Below, one piece after another: positions 49,393 to 58,179 of a stretch of 64,000 nucleotides of DNA (positions are counted from its first letter, which is position 1; every line of letters begins with the position of its first letter). This stretch comes from CAXBGS01 sp963975425 (GTDB lineage Bacteria; Planctomycetota; Planctomycetia; Pirellulales; Pirellulaceae): contig CAXBGS010000003.1 of the NCBI GenBank assembly GCA_963975425.1, positions 186,001 through 250,000 on the forward strand. Direction: 5' to 3'. A model generated the notes under the pieces. It was not told the origin of the DNA. It did not search any database and worked only from the letters and a program-made list of their open reading frames with translations. The position numbers and the translations under genes are program-made.

Positions 49393-50384
49393 GGCTTTAA
49401 CGTCACCGGCAGGATTTCGTTACCTCGTTGGATTGTCAGCTCGACGGGATCACGACGATCGATTCGACGCAACATGTCACGCAGCTTTCTTTGACTTTCC
49501 ACTCGGTTGCCACCCAGCATCAGGACCAAATCGTCGGGCCGTAATCCGGCTTCCGATGCGGGACTTCCCGAAACCACATCGTCAACATAAACGGGTGTCG
49601 ATTCCAGAACGTCCGGTATCAGAACCAGCCCCAGCGTTTGTGGCTGGTGCGATTTATCGCGTGGCAAGATCGGTTGTGCTTCGACGGCAGCAGTCGTCAC
49701 ACGTCCGGCGATAATATCGCCGATGGTTTCGCGTAACGCCGAAGCCGGCAAAGCGTAGTTCAACCAGACTCCCGTCGACGCGTCCCGCAACTCTTTACCC
49801 AACATACCGATCAGGTTGCCATCCCCGTCGACGACCGCACCACCAGCGGCCCCGGGATTGTTTGCAACCAGGTCAAGGATAAACACCTCGCCTTGATAGG
49901 GCGTCTTGAACGTGCCGCGCCGCGCATCGAGGGTCGTGATGGCGGCGATATTTCCTTGCATCACACTGGCTGACTCGTTGCCCGCCGCGATTCCGAACAA
50001 ATTGCTTACCGCCAGCACCGGATCACCCCACTGAGGCTCGAGATCGGCGCGGATCCGGAAGAACGGCAACTCGGATGATTCGATTTTCAAAACCGCCAGT
50101 TCCAAAGACGGTTCAAATCCGACGATCGTCGATTCAAAACGTCGGCCGTCATCAAGCACAACGATCGGTTCGACGTCCAGCACATAACTCCACGCCGTCG
50201 CGACATGCCCCTCGGGCGACACCAAGAATCCCGACTGATACGCCTCCAGTCCCGAAATCCCGCCGGCGCCGTAGACTTTGACCACGCGCGACTGCGCGTC
50301 TCGGGCTGCACCGGATAACGGAGGTTGCGAATGAACCGCGACAGAACCGATTGCCATCGACAGCAGTAACAGCAAAACACGCAT
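49389..50384 (-). CDS. Trypsin-fold HtrA homologue with all three catalytic positions replaced
   Basis: 331 residues, with signal peptide MRVLLLLLSMAIGSVAVHS. The HtrA-like domain (about 30-225) keeps the framework (SGFLVSPEGHV, FEPSLELAVLKIE, NNPGAAGGAVVDGDGNLIG). The catalytic His is Ser66, Asp is Glu95 and Ser is Ala180 by alignment to TNxHV, DLAVLKI and GNSGGP. One PDZ domain follows (about 245-330, SPASEAGLRPDDLVLMLGG). It must be non-proteolytic, so a binding or regulatory role is inferred. It starts in a TGATG overlap with the active HtrA stop and ends in a GTGA overlap with the next gene, implying fixed-ratio synthesis. Confidence 0.85.
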   Translation of the reverse strand: MRVLLLLLSMAIGSVAVHSQPPLSGAARDAQSRVVKVYGAGGISGLEAYQSGFLVSPEGHVATAWSYVLDVEPIVVLDDGRRFESTIVGFEPSLELAVLKIESSELPFFRIRADLEPQWGDPVLAVSNLFGIAAGNESASVMQGNIAAITTLDARRGTFKTPYQGEVFILDLVANNPGAAGGAVVDGDGNLIGMLGKELRDASTGVWLNYALPASALRETIGDIIAGRVTTAAVEAQPILPRDKSHQPQTLGLVLIPDVLESTPVYVDDVVSGSPASEAGLRPDDLVLMLGGNRVESQRKLRDMLRRIDRRDPVELTIQRGNEILPVTLKP

Positions 50385-52264
50385 CACGGCTTTTCCTCCA
50401 CCGTTACCGCTTTCTCGATATCCCAAGTCTTCACCTTCACGCGAACGACTGAGTCCAATCCGTATCGCAGGTCCAGGATGGTCGGCTGTCCGTCGGCATC
50501 GCGTGTGACCCAGAGTTCGGCAGGATCGTCGTCACGATCGGCGGACACTTCAATCACTTCAACAAGCCCCGACTCGGGATGGCTCAACCAGCGAACTTCC
50601 ATTTCCCCGTCGATACCGACCATGCAATCACGCAGCGGGCGTTGACCACCCAAAGGCATGGTGCCTAGATAATAGCTTTCACCGAATTTCAACGTGCCTT
50701 GCGAGATCATTCGCCGCCATGCATCCAAAGCTGGCAGCATCCCCCCGAGACTTCTTTGGTCGACAAGATCATACGCATCGCCTTTCGATTCGACATCGAT
50801 TGCATCTTCGCCAATGATCATCCCCAGTGCGTCGCCATTGACGCCGATTGTCACCGACCGTGGGTTAGGTTCATCCGTTTCACCTTGGATCATCCACGAA
50901 ACCGGTTGGTCCGCATCATGACTGGGAAACTGACTCCGCAGCGACGTCATAAAACGTTCTTGCCGGGCGAGGTTGAAATGGTAATTCGCGTAACCCTCAC
51001 GTTTCTGGATCAAATCGCGTGCCGGCTTGGGATATTTCGGCGCTTCCTTCGCACCACCATGACCGTGGGGGCGCTCTTTCATCGGCAACTTCTTCGGCGT
51101 GTCCCCTTCGGAATCATCCTCGTCTTTCTTTTGCTGACGAGGCGGCGGGGGAGGCAAAGCGGCAGCCATTTTTTTCAATAGTTCGTCTTTGCGATGAACG
51201 CCCATCAATCGGACAAGAGTTTCGGTGGTGACGCCATCGTTGCGGTAAACGAGTTTCACTCGCCATCCGTTGGGCAACGTGGCTAAGACATTCTGCACAT
51301 CGTTCGCCGTTTGAACGGGGCGACCATCGATCTCGAGTATTTCTGCGCCGAATGTCAATCCGCGTCGATAGGCGTCACTCGTTTCCAGAATATTGCTGAC
51401 GCGAACGCCGCCATCGGAATCGGTAGAAACAGTCGCGCCCAGCGTAGCGTGATCGACGACCCGCCCGCTGTGCAGATAACCCAAGAAGTTCTTTGCCTGA
51501 TGAATCGAAATTGCGTAACCAACACCGACATTGATCCGCCCACGTTTTTCGAATGATGCTCGTCCAACGATGCCCAGCAGTCGTCCGTTGGCATCATACA
51601 GCGGTCCGCCGGAATTCCCCGGATTGATGGACGCATCGGTCTGCAGACAATCGGCGTATTCCAGCAACGTGCCGGAGGGATATTGATATCGCCCCACGCC
51701 ACTGAGAATGCCCCAACTAACCGTCGGCTGCAGATTCGACGCCAACAGGAATGGATTGCCGATCACCATGTTCCAGTCTCCCGCTTTGGCCAGTCGGCTA
51801 TCGGCCATTTCGGCGTAGGGAAAATCGTCACGACCGAGCAGTTTGATCAGCGCCAAATCGCCAACCGGATCGATGCCGACAATCACCGCATCGTAAATAT
51901 TTCCGTCGCTAAGCCCGCAACGCATGTATTCGCCGGCCGGACTGCTGACGTGAAAGTTTGTGAGGGCAAAACCATCTGGCGAAATCAGGACGCCGCTGCC
52001 ACCGCCGCCGCCGCCAGGAACAAACACGCTGACCGCCGATGGCATCGCGACCTGAATCGCATCGATGCGTTGCTGCTCCGCTTTTGCGACGATCGGATCG
52101 AGCGTGATTGGACCGTTGGCATTCGCAGGAAAAATGCCAAAGACTACCGCCACCGCAAAAACCAACGACATCAATGCCTCTTCCAGACCGGTCCCACTGC
52201 GGAGAAGTCCGGACACAGAAGCAATCGGTGATAAAGTGATGCCAGGAAACGTGTTGTCTCTCAT
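50384..52264 (-). CDS. HtrA-type serine protease with PDZ and extra C-terminal domain
   Basis: A 626-residue exported serine protease with an intact triad: His105 (LTNFHVSSPA), Asp136 (PVGDLALIKL) and Ser218 (NPGNSGGPLYD). An N-terminal hydrophobic segment (SLVFAVAVVFGIFPANA, about 33-49) targets it outside the cytosol. A Gly run (82-89) precedes the protease domain (90-262), and one PDZ follows (about 270-355). A Pro/Lys-rich linker (369-415) joins a C-terminal domain of about 210 residues that I do not recognise. The ATG overlaps the stop of the NPCBM-like gene (ATGA). Among the three protease-like proteins here only this one can cleave, so the two following homologues are likely partners or inhibitors. 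Confidence 0.92.
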   Translation of the reverse strand: MRDNTFPGITLSPIASVSGLLRSGTGLEEALMSLVFAVAVVFGIFPANANGPITLDPIVAKAEQQRIDAIQVAMPSAVSVFVPGGGGGGSGVLISPDGFALTNFHVSSPAGEYMRCGLSDGNIYDAVIVGIDPVGDLALIKLLGRDDFPYAEMADSRLAKAGDWNMVIGNPFLLASNLQPTVSWGILSGVGRYQYPSGTLLEYADCLQTDASINPGNSGGPLYDANGRLLGIVGRASFEKRGRINVGVGYAISIHQAKNFLGYLHSGRVVDHATLGATVSTDSDGGVRVSNILETSDAYRRGLTFGAEILEIDGRPVQTANDVQNVLATLPNGWRVKLVYRNDGVTTETLVRLMGVHRKDELLKKMAAALPPPPPRQQKKDEDDSEGDTPKKLPMKERPHGHGGAKEAPKYPKPARDLIQKREGYANYHFNLARQERFMTSLRSQFPSHDADQPVSWMIQGETDEPNPRSVTIGVNGDALGMIIGEDAIDVESKGDAYDLVDQRSLGGMLPALDAWRRMISQGTLKFGESYYLGTMPLGGQRPLRDCMVGIDGEMEVRWLSHPESGLVEVIEVSADRDDDPAELWVTRDADGQPTILDLRYGLDSVVRVKVKTWDIEKAVTVEEKP

Positions 52265-53487
52265 TTTAACATCCTTGGTCGTAACAAGATCACTCGATCG
52301 CCAACGTCGCCATCGTCACCGCTATCGACTTGAATCTTCAGTCGCTTGGCTCCCGCAGCAGGAATTTCGAATCCAAGCGTTTCGCCGCCAGAGAGTTCTT
52401 CGTTCCAAACTTGTTCGCCGTCCAAAACGATGCGCACCATGACATCGCCGGCTTGATCGACCACTTCGTCACGGCGAACGGCACCGGCAAATGTTTGAAA
52501 GCCATCGTCCAGTCGATATTCGATGGACGAATCACCGATCAACAGCATGTCCGAATCTCCAACGGGCGACGGACCAAACCAGTCTCTCATCAAACCGTCG
52601 GTGGCTTCCGTCTTTAGATAGGGTGTGTACGCCGCAGCGGCCGGTTGCTGTGCCGCCAACAAAGTCAAACCACCGGACCAACGGATCGAATCCAGATGCG
52701 ACAGCGGAATCCTGTGCGTCAACGCGTCATTGATTTCGATTTCCAGCGATTTCGAATCCTGAGACGTTCTGACCGATCGCGCCATCCACTTTGATCCGTA
52801 TCGATCGGTGACTTGAATCGACGCTGCATTCGGGTCGATCGCGGCGCCACCGAACACGACGCCTTCCAAGCGATCCGTCGGCGCATCGACAGTTTCGCCA
52901 TCTAAATTGAATCCCACGAAACCGCCACCGATCGATTCGACAATTCCTTCGGTGGGATCCAAACGGTCACCATCGCGACGGATCACCAACAGGTCGCGTC
53001 GCAGCGGCTTGTCCATCAATCCCAACCACTGCGGATCGGTCAGCGGCGAAGCGACGCGAAAACGTATCGACCGGACTTGCTTGACGGGCACTTTCACGAC
53101 GTCTTGGCGGCGAGGTTCGATCGTCAGCGTCTCGCCTGTGAGCGAAAAATCTTGTGCGGCAATCTTGCTGCCGCCAACCAACGTCACCCGACTGGTCGGG
53201 CCGGTAGCTTCGTCTCGCTCAATTGGCGAAAGGGACAAGACGTCATCAAAGGCAAGCTCGGCCGATCCAGTTTCCGATTGAAAAACGATCGCCGATTCAT
53301 TGATCTCAACCAACGCGCCTTTCAACGTTTCGCCCGAGTTCATCGTCACCCGTGCGGGAATGACCGCGACCAATATCAACAACGCCGACCGCGAGAGGAT
53401 CGAAAACGCAAAAACAAATCCCAAAACCGTGCTCCCAGAAGCAATCGAAGGCCGGTTCGCATCCGCTGTCGTCGAACGCAACATCAT
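52261..53487 (-). CDS. NPCBM/NEW2-like secreted protein
   Basis: A 408-residue protein heading the HtrA cluster. ATG 53487 is preferred to a GTG at 53499. A hydrophobic segment at about 19-44 serves as signal or anchor. The middle has repeated beta-rich stretches (VTMNSGETLKGALVEINESA, VVKVPVKQVRSIRF, LEGVVFGGAAIDPNA), which resemble small SH3-like or Lsm-like folds of planctomycete proteins. The C-terminal 140 residues look like NPCBM/NEW2 (IEYRLDDGFQTFAGAV, AGDVMVRIVLDGEQVWNEE, AAGAKRLKIQVDSG), a carbohydrate-binding jelly-roll. It may tether the protease system to a glycan surface. Its TGA overlaps the HtrA ATG. Confidence 0.85.
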   Translation of the reverse strand: MMLRSTTADANRPSIASGSTVLGFVFAFSILSRSALLILVAVIPARVTMNSGETLKGALVEINESAIVFQSETGSAELAFDDVLSLSPIERDEATGPTSRVTLVGGSKIAAQDFSLTGETLTIEPRRQDVVKVPVKQVRSIRFRVASPLTDPQWLGLMDKPLRRDLLVIRRDGDRLDPTEGIVESIGGGFVGFNLDGETVDAPTDRLEGVVFGGAAIDPNAASIQVTDRYGSKWMARSVRTSQDSKSLEIEINDALTHRIPLSHLDSIRWSGGLTLLAAQQPAAAAYTPYLKTEATDGLMRDWFGPSPVGDSDMLLIGDSSIEYRLDDGFQTFAGAVRRDEVVDQAGDVMVRIVLDGEQVWNEELSGGETLGFEIPAAGAKRLKIQVDSGDDGDVGDRVILLRPRMLK

Positions 53488-53731
53488 CGGCCATGTCACC
53501 CGCTATTCTAGCGCAGCCGCATCGAATTGTCTGCCGAACTTGACCGCTATCCACGCCATTTTGTCCGCCACGGTGGACCTTGACGACTTGAATACGGGGA
53601 ATCGATCGCTTTTCTGGATCATGATTGCCGGAGGCCGGAAAAGAGGACCGCCGATTTTCTTGGACGCGAACGCTGCACGAATGCCGAGAACTTCGAAAAA
53701 GACGACCGCCGCCACGTCTGGACGCAGGCGA

Positions 53732-54652
53732 TCACGAACTCGACTGTTCGTTCAACCCCCAGTCATAGTCGAGAAACTTGACGCTGCCTGTTCCGGCACT
53801 GGCTTGGTCCTTGCCCCCGGCGGCAGGCAACCACGGCGAGATCTTTTTCAGACGCGCTGACTTCGAGTCCCCGAAGTCTTCGCCGAACCAATTTAGAATC
53901 GATGAGAGATAGAATGTTTGCGAACTGGCATCGTATCGGAAATTTCGGGATCGGCTAAAAAAGTCCTTTGCGTTTCGGTCGAGTTGCTCGTTCAGTTTGT
54001 CGGCCAGGTATGCCTCGTTTAGCAGGCGTGGGCAGCCGATCGATGCACAAACGATCGCGAAGTGGATTCTCGGTTCCGACATTTTTCGTAACACCTGATG
54101 CTCGATCGCTTCAAGCGACAACGGCGTGCCGCTCACGAACAATTGCAGGTCTTCCCAGATGTTGTATCCAAACAGCTTTGCCGTGTGATTGCGAATGCTG
54201 GTGGTGGGGTACTCATTCAAAATGCCTTTGACCGTAACCGCGTTGTACGCGTTAATAAAAAATGCAAGTTTTGATGCGCGCGTTGCCTGGTGAGACAGGC
54301 TGGCGGACGAAAGCATTTCCAGGTACGCATCAAGCTGCTTGACGTCGTCGATGCTCGCCTTCCACGCCTTGTAATCAACCAGGCCGTCATCATTCACATA
54401 CGTCTTTAGCAAGCGATCCCACACTTGATGGTCGATCGCGTCCATCGAAAGCGATAACGTTGTTTTCGAGCCCAAATAAATCGGCGAGCCCGCGTTCGCG
54501 TGAACCATTGCAAAGCTCGCCATTAAAAACACATTGACGGCAAAGACAAGCACGATCCCGCGACTGCCTTGGGGCACCAACACGATCGGAGATTGCTTAC
54601 GTGCAGTTTGCTTCCATACTTGCGACAGCGACGATTCTAAACTTTGAGGCAT
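53732..54652 (-). CDS. DUF547 domain protein
   Basis: A 306-residue protein with an uncleaved-looking N-terminal hydrophobic segment (GIVLVFAVNVFLMASFAMV, about 32-50). The DUF547 core runs from about 75 to 290, with LLKTYVNDDGLVDYKAW, KLAFFINAYNAVTVKGIL, IHFAIVCASIGCPRL and LNWFGEDFG. The conserved Cys/His arrangement in CASIGCPRL is characteristic, but activity is unknown. A ribosome-binding site AAGGAG lies about 9 bases before the ATG, a better one than most genes here. It lies 245 bases upstream of the NPCBM-like gene in the same orientation, so it may or may not join the HtrA cluster. Confidence 0.88.
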   Translation of the reverse strand: MPQSLESSLSQVWKQTARKQSPIVLVPQGSRGIVLVFAVNVFLMASFAMVHANAGSPIYLGSKTTLSLSMDAIDHQVWDRLLKTYVNDDGLVDYKAWKASIDDVKQLDAYLEMLSSASLSHQATRASKLAFFINAYNAVTVKGILNEYPTTSIRNHTAKLFGYNIWEDLQLFVSGTPLSLEAIEHQVLRKMSEPRIHFAIVCASIGCPRLLNEAYLADKLNEQLDRNAKDFFSRSRNFRYDASSQTFYLSSILNWFGEDFGDSKSARLKKISPWLPAAGGKDQASAGTGSVKFLDYDWGLNEQSSS

Positions 54653-54901
54653 TCCGTTCTCTCCTTAGCAATAGCGGGGCAGTGCGCTGGGAATGGACAA
54701 AACACTCTTGATTCCGCCGCTGAGAATGCTTTTGCGAGTCTCAGGCTGTCTTATAGGCTGCGGACCCGCCGGTGCGGTTCACGGATCCTTATTCAGACAT
54801 TTGGGTTTATGCGGTATTCTCTGCAAGGATCCGTCGGTTGATCGAACGGTGTGACAATTCACAGGCATCGACTTACCGCAATCACTCGCAATCGGCACAT
54901 C

Positions 54902-55642
54902 ATGACATCCAGCCCGCAAGCCAACCGAACCAAGCTGATTGTTGTGGCGCTGATCGTCATTGCCGCGGGACTATTGCTGTGGCAATACGGCGATCTGCTT
55001 TCACTGGAAAAGTTGGCCGCAAAAGAAACGCAGCTAAGAGAGTTTCAATCCGACAATCCGTATTTGGTTTATGGACTCGCGTTTTCGGTATACGTTGTCG
55101 TCACAGGTTTGTCGCTGCCCGGTGCCGCCGCGCTGACGCTGGTCTATGGATGGTATTTCGGATTTGTTCGCGGGCTTGTGTTGGTCAGTTTTGCGTCGAC
55201 CGCTGGTGCAACGGTCGCGTTCCTGATGACGCGGTACCTGCTGCGTGATTCGATTCAAAACAAATTTGGTGACCGCCTGAAAACCTTCAATCATCACCTG
55301 GAAACCGAGGGTGCCTCGTACTTATTCACCTTGCGTTTGGTTCCTTTAGTACCGTTCTTCGTTATCAACTTGGTGATGGGGCTGACGCCACTCAAAGCAA
55401 GAACGTTTTGGTGGGTCAGTCAACTGGGGATGTTGCCCGGAACAGCGGTGTACGTGTTTGCCGGATCACGCGTGCCGAATCTAAGCGTGTTGGCCGAAGA
55501 AGGCGTCAAGGCAGTGTTTTCACCATCACAGCTGTTGCAAATGACGGTGGCGTTCGGGTTGCTGGGAGTCTTCCCGATTGCTGTGAAATACATCTTGAAA
55601 CTATTTACCAATCGCACACCCGAGACCGCTCAACATGACTGA
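54902..55642 (+). CDS. VTT-domain (TVP38/TMEM64, DedA-like) membrane protein
   Basis: A 246-residue inner-membrane protein. ATG 54902 starts MTSSPQANRTKLIVVALIVI. About five to six helices are visible, with the family stretch LSLPGAAALTLVYGWYFG, FASTAGATVAFLMTRYLLRD and RLVPLVPFFVINLVMGLT, in which Arg and Pro positions are conserved in re-entrant loops. Relatives act as lipid scramblases or in membrane homeostasis. The stop overlaps the start of the flavoprotein gene by 8 bases. The two are adjacent or fused in other bacteria, suggesting a joint membrane redox or lipid function. Confidence 0.9.
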   Translation: MTSSPQANRTKLIVVALIVIAAGLLLWQYGDLLSLEKLAAKETQLREFQSDNPYLVYGLAFSVYVVVTGLSLPGAAALTLVYGWYFGFVRGLVLVSFASTAGATVAFLMTRYLLRDSIQNKFGDRLKTFNHHLETEGASYLFTLRLVPLVPFFVINLVMGLTPLKARTFWWVSQLGMLPGTAVYVFAGSRVPNLSVLAEEGVKAVFSPSQLLQMTVAFGLLGVFPIAVKYILKLFTNRTPETAQHD

Positions 55643-57155
55643 CATGATCCAACTGCAACCCTATGACCGACACAATCAAAAACTGGAATCGAACGTCCAT
55701 CCGCCCGATTGGGTCAACCCGACTCCATCGGGACGATACAACTTGGTCGTCATCGGCGGCGGGACGGCAGGTTTGGTTTCGGCCATGGGTGCCAACGGTA
55801 TCGGCGCCAAGGTTGCCTTGATCGAACGCGACTTATTGGGTGGCGACTGCCTGAATGTCGGCTGCGTCCCGTCCAAGGCACTGATCAGCGCGGCCCATGC
55901 CGCGGCCGCCGTCCGCGACGCCGGTAAATTCGGAGTCCGCGTCCCCGAAGGTTCCTCTGTCGACTTTCCGGCCGTCATGGAACGGATGCGAGAACTGCGC
56001 GCCGGGATCAGCCCTCATGACTCGGCCACCAGATTTCGCGACGCGGGAATCGACGTCTTTATCGGCAGCGGAACATTCACCGGTCGCGACACGGTTGAAG
56101 TCGACGGCCAAACATTGAAGTTCAAGAAAGCGGTGATCGCGACCGGGGCACGCGCAGCAAAACTGCCGATCCCTGGATTGGATGACATTGATGCGTTGAC
56201 GAATGAGTCAGTCTTTTCGCTTACCGAACTGCCGAAACGACTGGTCGTGATCGGCGGAGGTCCCATCGGGGCCGAGATGGCACAGTGCTTCGCCCGATTC
56301 GGCAGCGAAGTGACGCAAATTGAAAAATCGAATCATATCTTGTCGCGCGAAGAAACCGATGCAGCAATGATCGTCCAGCAGTCGCTCGCACGTGATGGTG
56401 TGAAGTTTTTGCTGAACGCAGAAACCAAGCGAGTTGAACGTCGCGGCGATGAAAAGATCGTCATCGTCGAACAGAATGGACAACCGATCGAAGTTGTCGG
56501 CGATCAAGTCTTGGTGGGCATCGGACGCGCGCCCAACGTCCACGGCATGGGGTTGGAAACAGCGGGGGTCGAATTCGACGAGCGCAAAGGAATCACCGTT
56601 GACGATCGCTTACAAACAACCAATCCGAGTATTTTTGCAGCGGGCGATGTAGCCTCGAAATTGAAGTTCACGCATGCGGCCGACTTCATGGCCCGCACCG
56701 TGATCCAGAACGCACTGTTCATGGGGCGCGGCAAGGTCAGTAACCTGACCATCCCATGGGCGACCTACACTTCGCCCGAACTGGCCCACGTTGGCATCTA
56801 TCCTGACGAAGCCAGCAAGCAGGGCATTGAGATTGACACATATACCCAGCCACTGGACGAGGTTGACCGGGCGATTTTGAAAAGCGAAACCGAGGGCTTT
56901 GTCAGGGTCCATGTGGCGAAAGGCCAGGACAAGATTCTCGGGGCGACCATCGTTGCCGCGAACGCCGGCGACATGATCGGTGAAATCACTTTGGCAATCG
57001 CCAACGGTTTGGGACTGAAACAAATCGGGTCGACCATTCATCCCTATCCGACACAAGCCGAAGCCATCCGAAAGCTGGGCGATCAATACAACCGCACGCG
57101 ACTGACACCACTGGTTGCTAAGGCGCTAGACAAATGGCTGGCTTGGACGCGATAG
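55635..57155 (+). CDS. Pyridine nucleotide-disulfide oxidoreductase, mercuric-reductase-like
   Basis: A 506-residue FAD flavoprotein. The FAD motif is VVIGGGTAGLVSA (about 38-50), the redox disulfide is in GGDCLNVGCVPSKAL (Cys72, Cys77), the NAD(P)H motif is VVIGGGPIGAEMA, and the C-terminal His-Glu active base is in IHPYPTQAEA. The family includes dihydrolipoamide dehydrogenase and mercuric reductase. The C-terminal Cys pair that binds mercury is absent (it ends ALDKWLAWTR), and no pyruvate or mer genes are near, so the substrate is unknown. It overlaps the VTT membrane gene by 8 bases, and the pair is a recurring association. Confidence 0.9.
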   Translation: MTDMIQLQPYDRHNQKLESNVHPPDWVNPTPSGRYNLVVIGGGTAGLVSAMGANGIGAKVALIERDLLGGDCLNVGCVPSKALISAAHAAAAVRDAGKFGVRVPEGSSVDFPAVMERMRELRAGISPHDSATRFRDAGIDVFIGSGTFTGRDTVEVDGQTLKFKKAVIATGARAAKLPIPGLDDIDALTNESVFSLTELPKRLVVIGGGPIGAEMAQCFARFGSEVTQIEKSNHILSREETDAAMIVQQSLARDGVKFLLNAETKRVERRGDEKIVIVEQNGQPIEVVGDQVLVGIGRAPNVHGMGLETAGVEFDERKGITVDDRLQTTNPSIFAAGDVASKLKFTHAADFMARTVIQNALFMGRGKVSNLTIPWATYTSPELAHVGIYPDEASKQGIEIDTYTQPLDEVDRAILKSETEGFVRVHVAKGQDKILGATIVAANAGDMIGEITLAIANGLGLKQIGSTIHPYPTQAEAIRKLGDQYNRTRLTPLVAKALDKWLAWTR

Positions 57156-57175
57156 CAATCAAGAAGCGATTTGAC

Positions 57176-57208
57176 AAAAAACGGACGCCCCCATCGAGGA
57201 CGTCCGTT
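57176..57208 (-). terminator. Intrinsic terminator of the PEP-CTERM gene
   Basis: AACGGACG (57180-57187) pairs with CGTCCGTT (57201-57208) around a 13-base loop. On the reverse strand the stem is followed by a run of six T, so it ends the PEP-CTERM gene and may be of less use to the forward flavoprotein gene. Confidence 0.75.
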
Positions 57209-57236
57209 ACTAACCTTACCTAAGGCTCTGCTAAAG

Positions 57237-57785
57237 CTAAGCGGATCGACGACGCCGGACACCAATAACACTCAGTGCACCAACGGCAAAGATCGCAAGT
57301 GAACCGGGTTCAGGCACAGCAGCATCAACTAACCTTCCAGGTGCACTGGTATGGGTCGCAAAAAAACCTGCTGAACCTTGACCGTCGGTAAAATTCTCGT
57401 CTTGGAAATCATTGTCAAAGTGCCAATCATGAGCTCCGTTCGAGGCGTCGAACCACCCACTGCCGAGCTGACCAAGCGCGTCACTTGTAAAGTCAGTAGA
57501 CCAGCTGTCGATGTCACCTGGCATCATGGTGAAATCGTAAGCACCGCTCTGGAGCCGGGCCGATACGAAATCGGCTTGAACAAAATTCTGATTCTCAACC
57601 GTCATTCCACCATTATCGAATAGAACCGTGGCAACATAGGTGGCGCCAAAAGGAGCAGATGGACCGATTGCACCATCCCATGCACCCGAGTACTCATACG
57701 CAATCACTCCCGCGTTGGTGGTCGTCGGCGATGTCAATCCGCCCACCAAGGCAACGGCGAGCACCGCCATTAGTCGTGTCTTCAT
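57237..57785 (-). CDS. PEP-CTERM sorting domain protein
   Basis: A 182-residue exported protein. ATG 57785 has a GGAGAG ribosome-binding site and gives the signal MKTRLMAVLAVALVGGL. A beta-rich, Asp/Gly/Phe-rich passenger follows (TYVATVLFDNGGMTVE, HDWHFDNDFQDENFTDG). The C-terminus is a clear sorting tail: VPEPGS, a hydrophobic helix, then RRRR. In organisms with exosortase (EpsH/XrtA types) such proteins are cleaved and placed in the envelope or in exopolysaccharide. No exosortase gene is in the window. The passenger is unrecognised. The gene has its own terminator and appears monocistronic. Confidence 0.9.
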   Translation of the reverse strand: MKTRLMAVLAVALVGGLTSPTTTNAGVIAYEYSGAWDGAIGPSAPFGATYVATVLFDNGGMTVENQNFVQADFVSARLQSGAYDFTMMPGDIDSWSTDFTSDALGQLGSGWFDASNGAHDWHFDNDFQDENFTDGQGSAGFFATHTSAPGRLVDAAVPEPGSLAIFAVGALSVIGVRRRRSA

Positions 57786-58179
57786 TCGTCTCTCCAAATA
57801 GATCTAAGTTCTGTCAACGGTAACGAATCGATCATTCAACCTGCGCGATGCGTGTCTGCGAAATATCCCGGGCAAACAAACCTTGACATGTTCTGTTTTC
57901 AGGGGAATACCTGCCTCGGAGCTTATTCCTAAAACGCCGGACTTGGCTCGGACCATATTTCGAACCAATCCATCGCGAGCTACAGCTTAACCACCCGATG
58001 GATGCCGATGGTCTGAATCAAGTCAATCGTTAAGCAAAAACACTCAAATCGATCGTGAACGCAATTGCAGTGCACAAAACAGCACGTCAGGCAATGCTGC
58101 TTCGAAACTCGATCGTTCCAATATCTAATATGATCGCGAAAGAACTCACGCTTTATTGACCTCGTCGCAATTCGAACTC
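57786..58179. other. Intergenic region between PEP-CTERM and ketopantoate-reductase genes
   Basis: Nearly 400 bases between divergent genes. No open frame of interest, repeat or strong hairpin was seen. Confidence 0.5.

Noticed and set aside
52907..53860. Forward open frames opposite the NPCBM-like gene
   Set aside because: Antisense shadows of a gene with a clear signal segment, domain and overlap with the next gene.
55635..57155. Mercuric reductase (merA)
   Set aside because: The redox disulfide matches, but the C-terminal mercury-binding cysteine pair and all other mer genes are missing.
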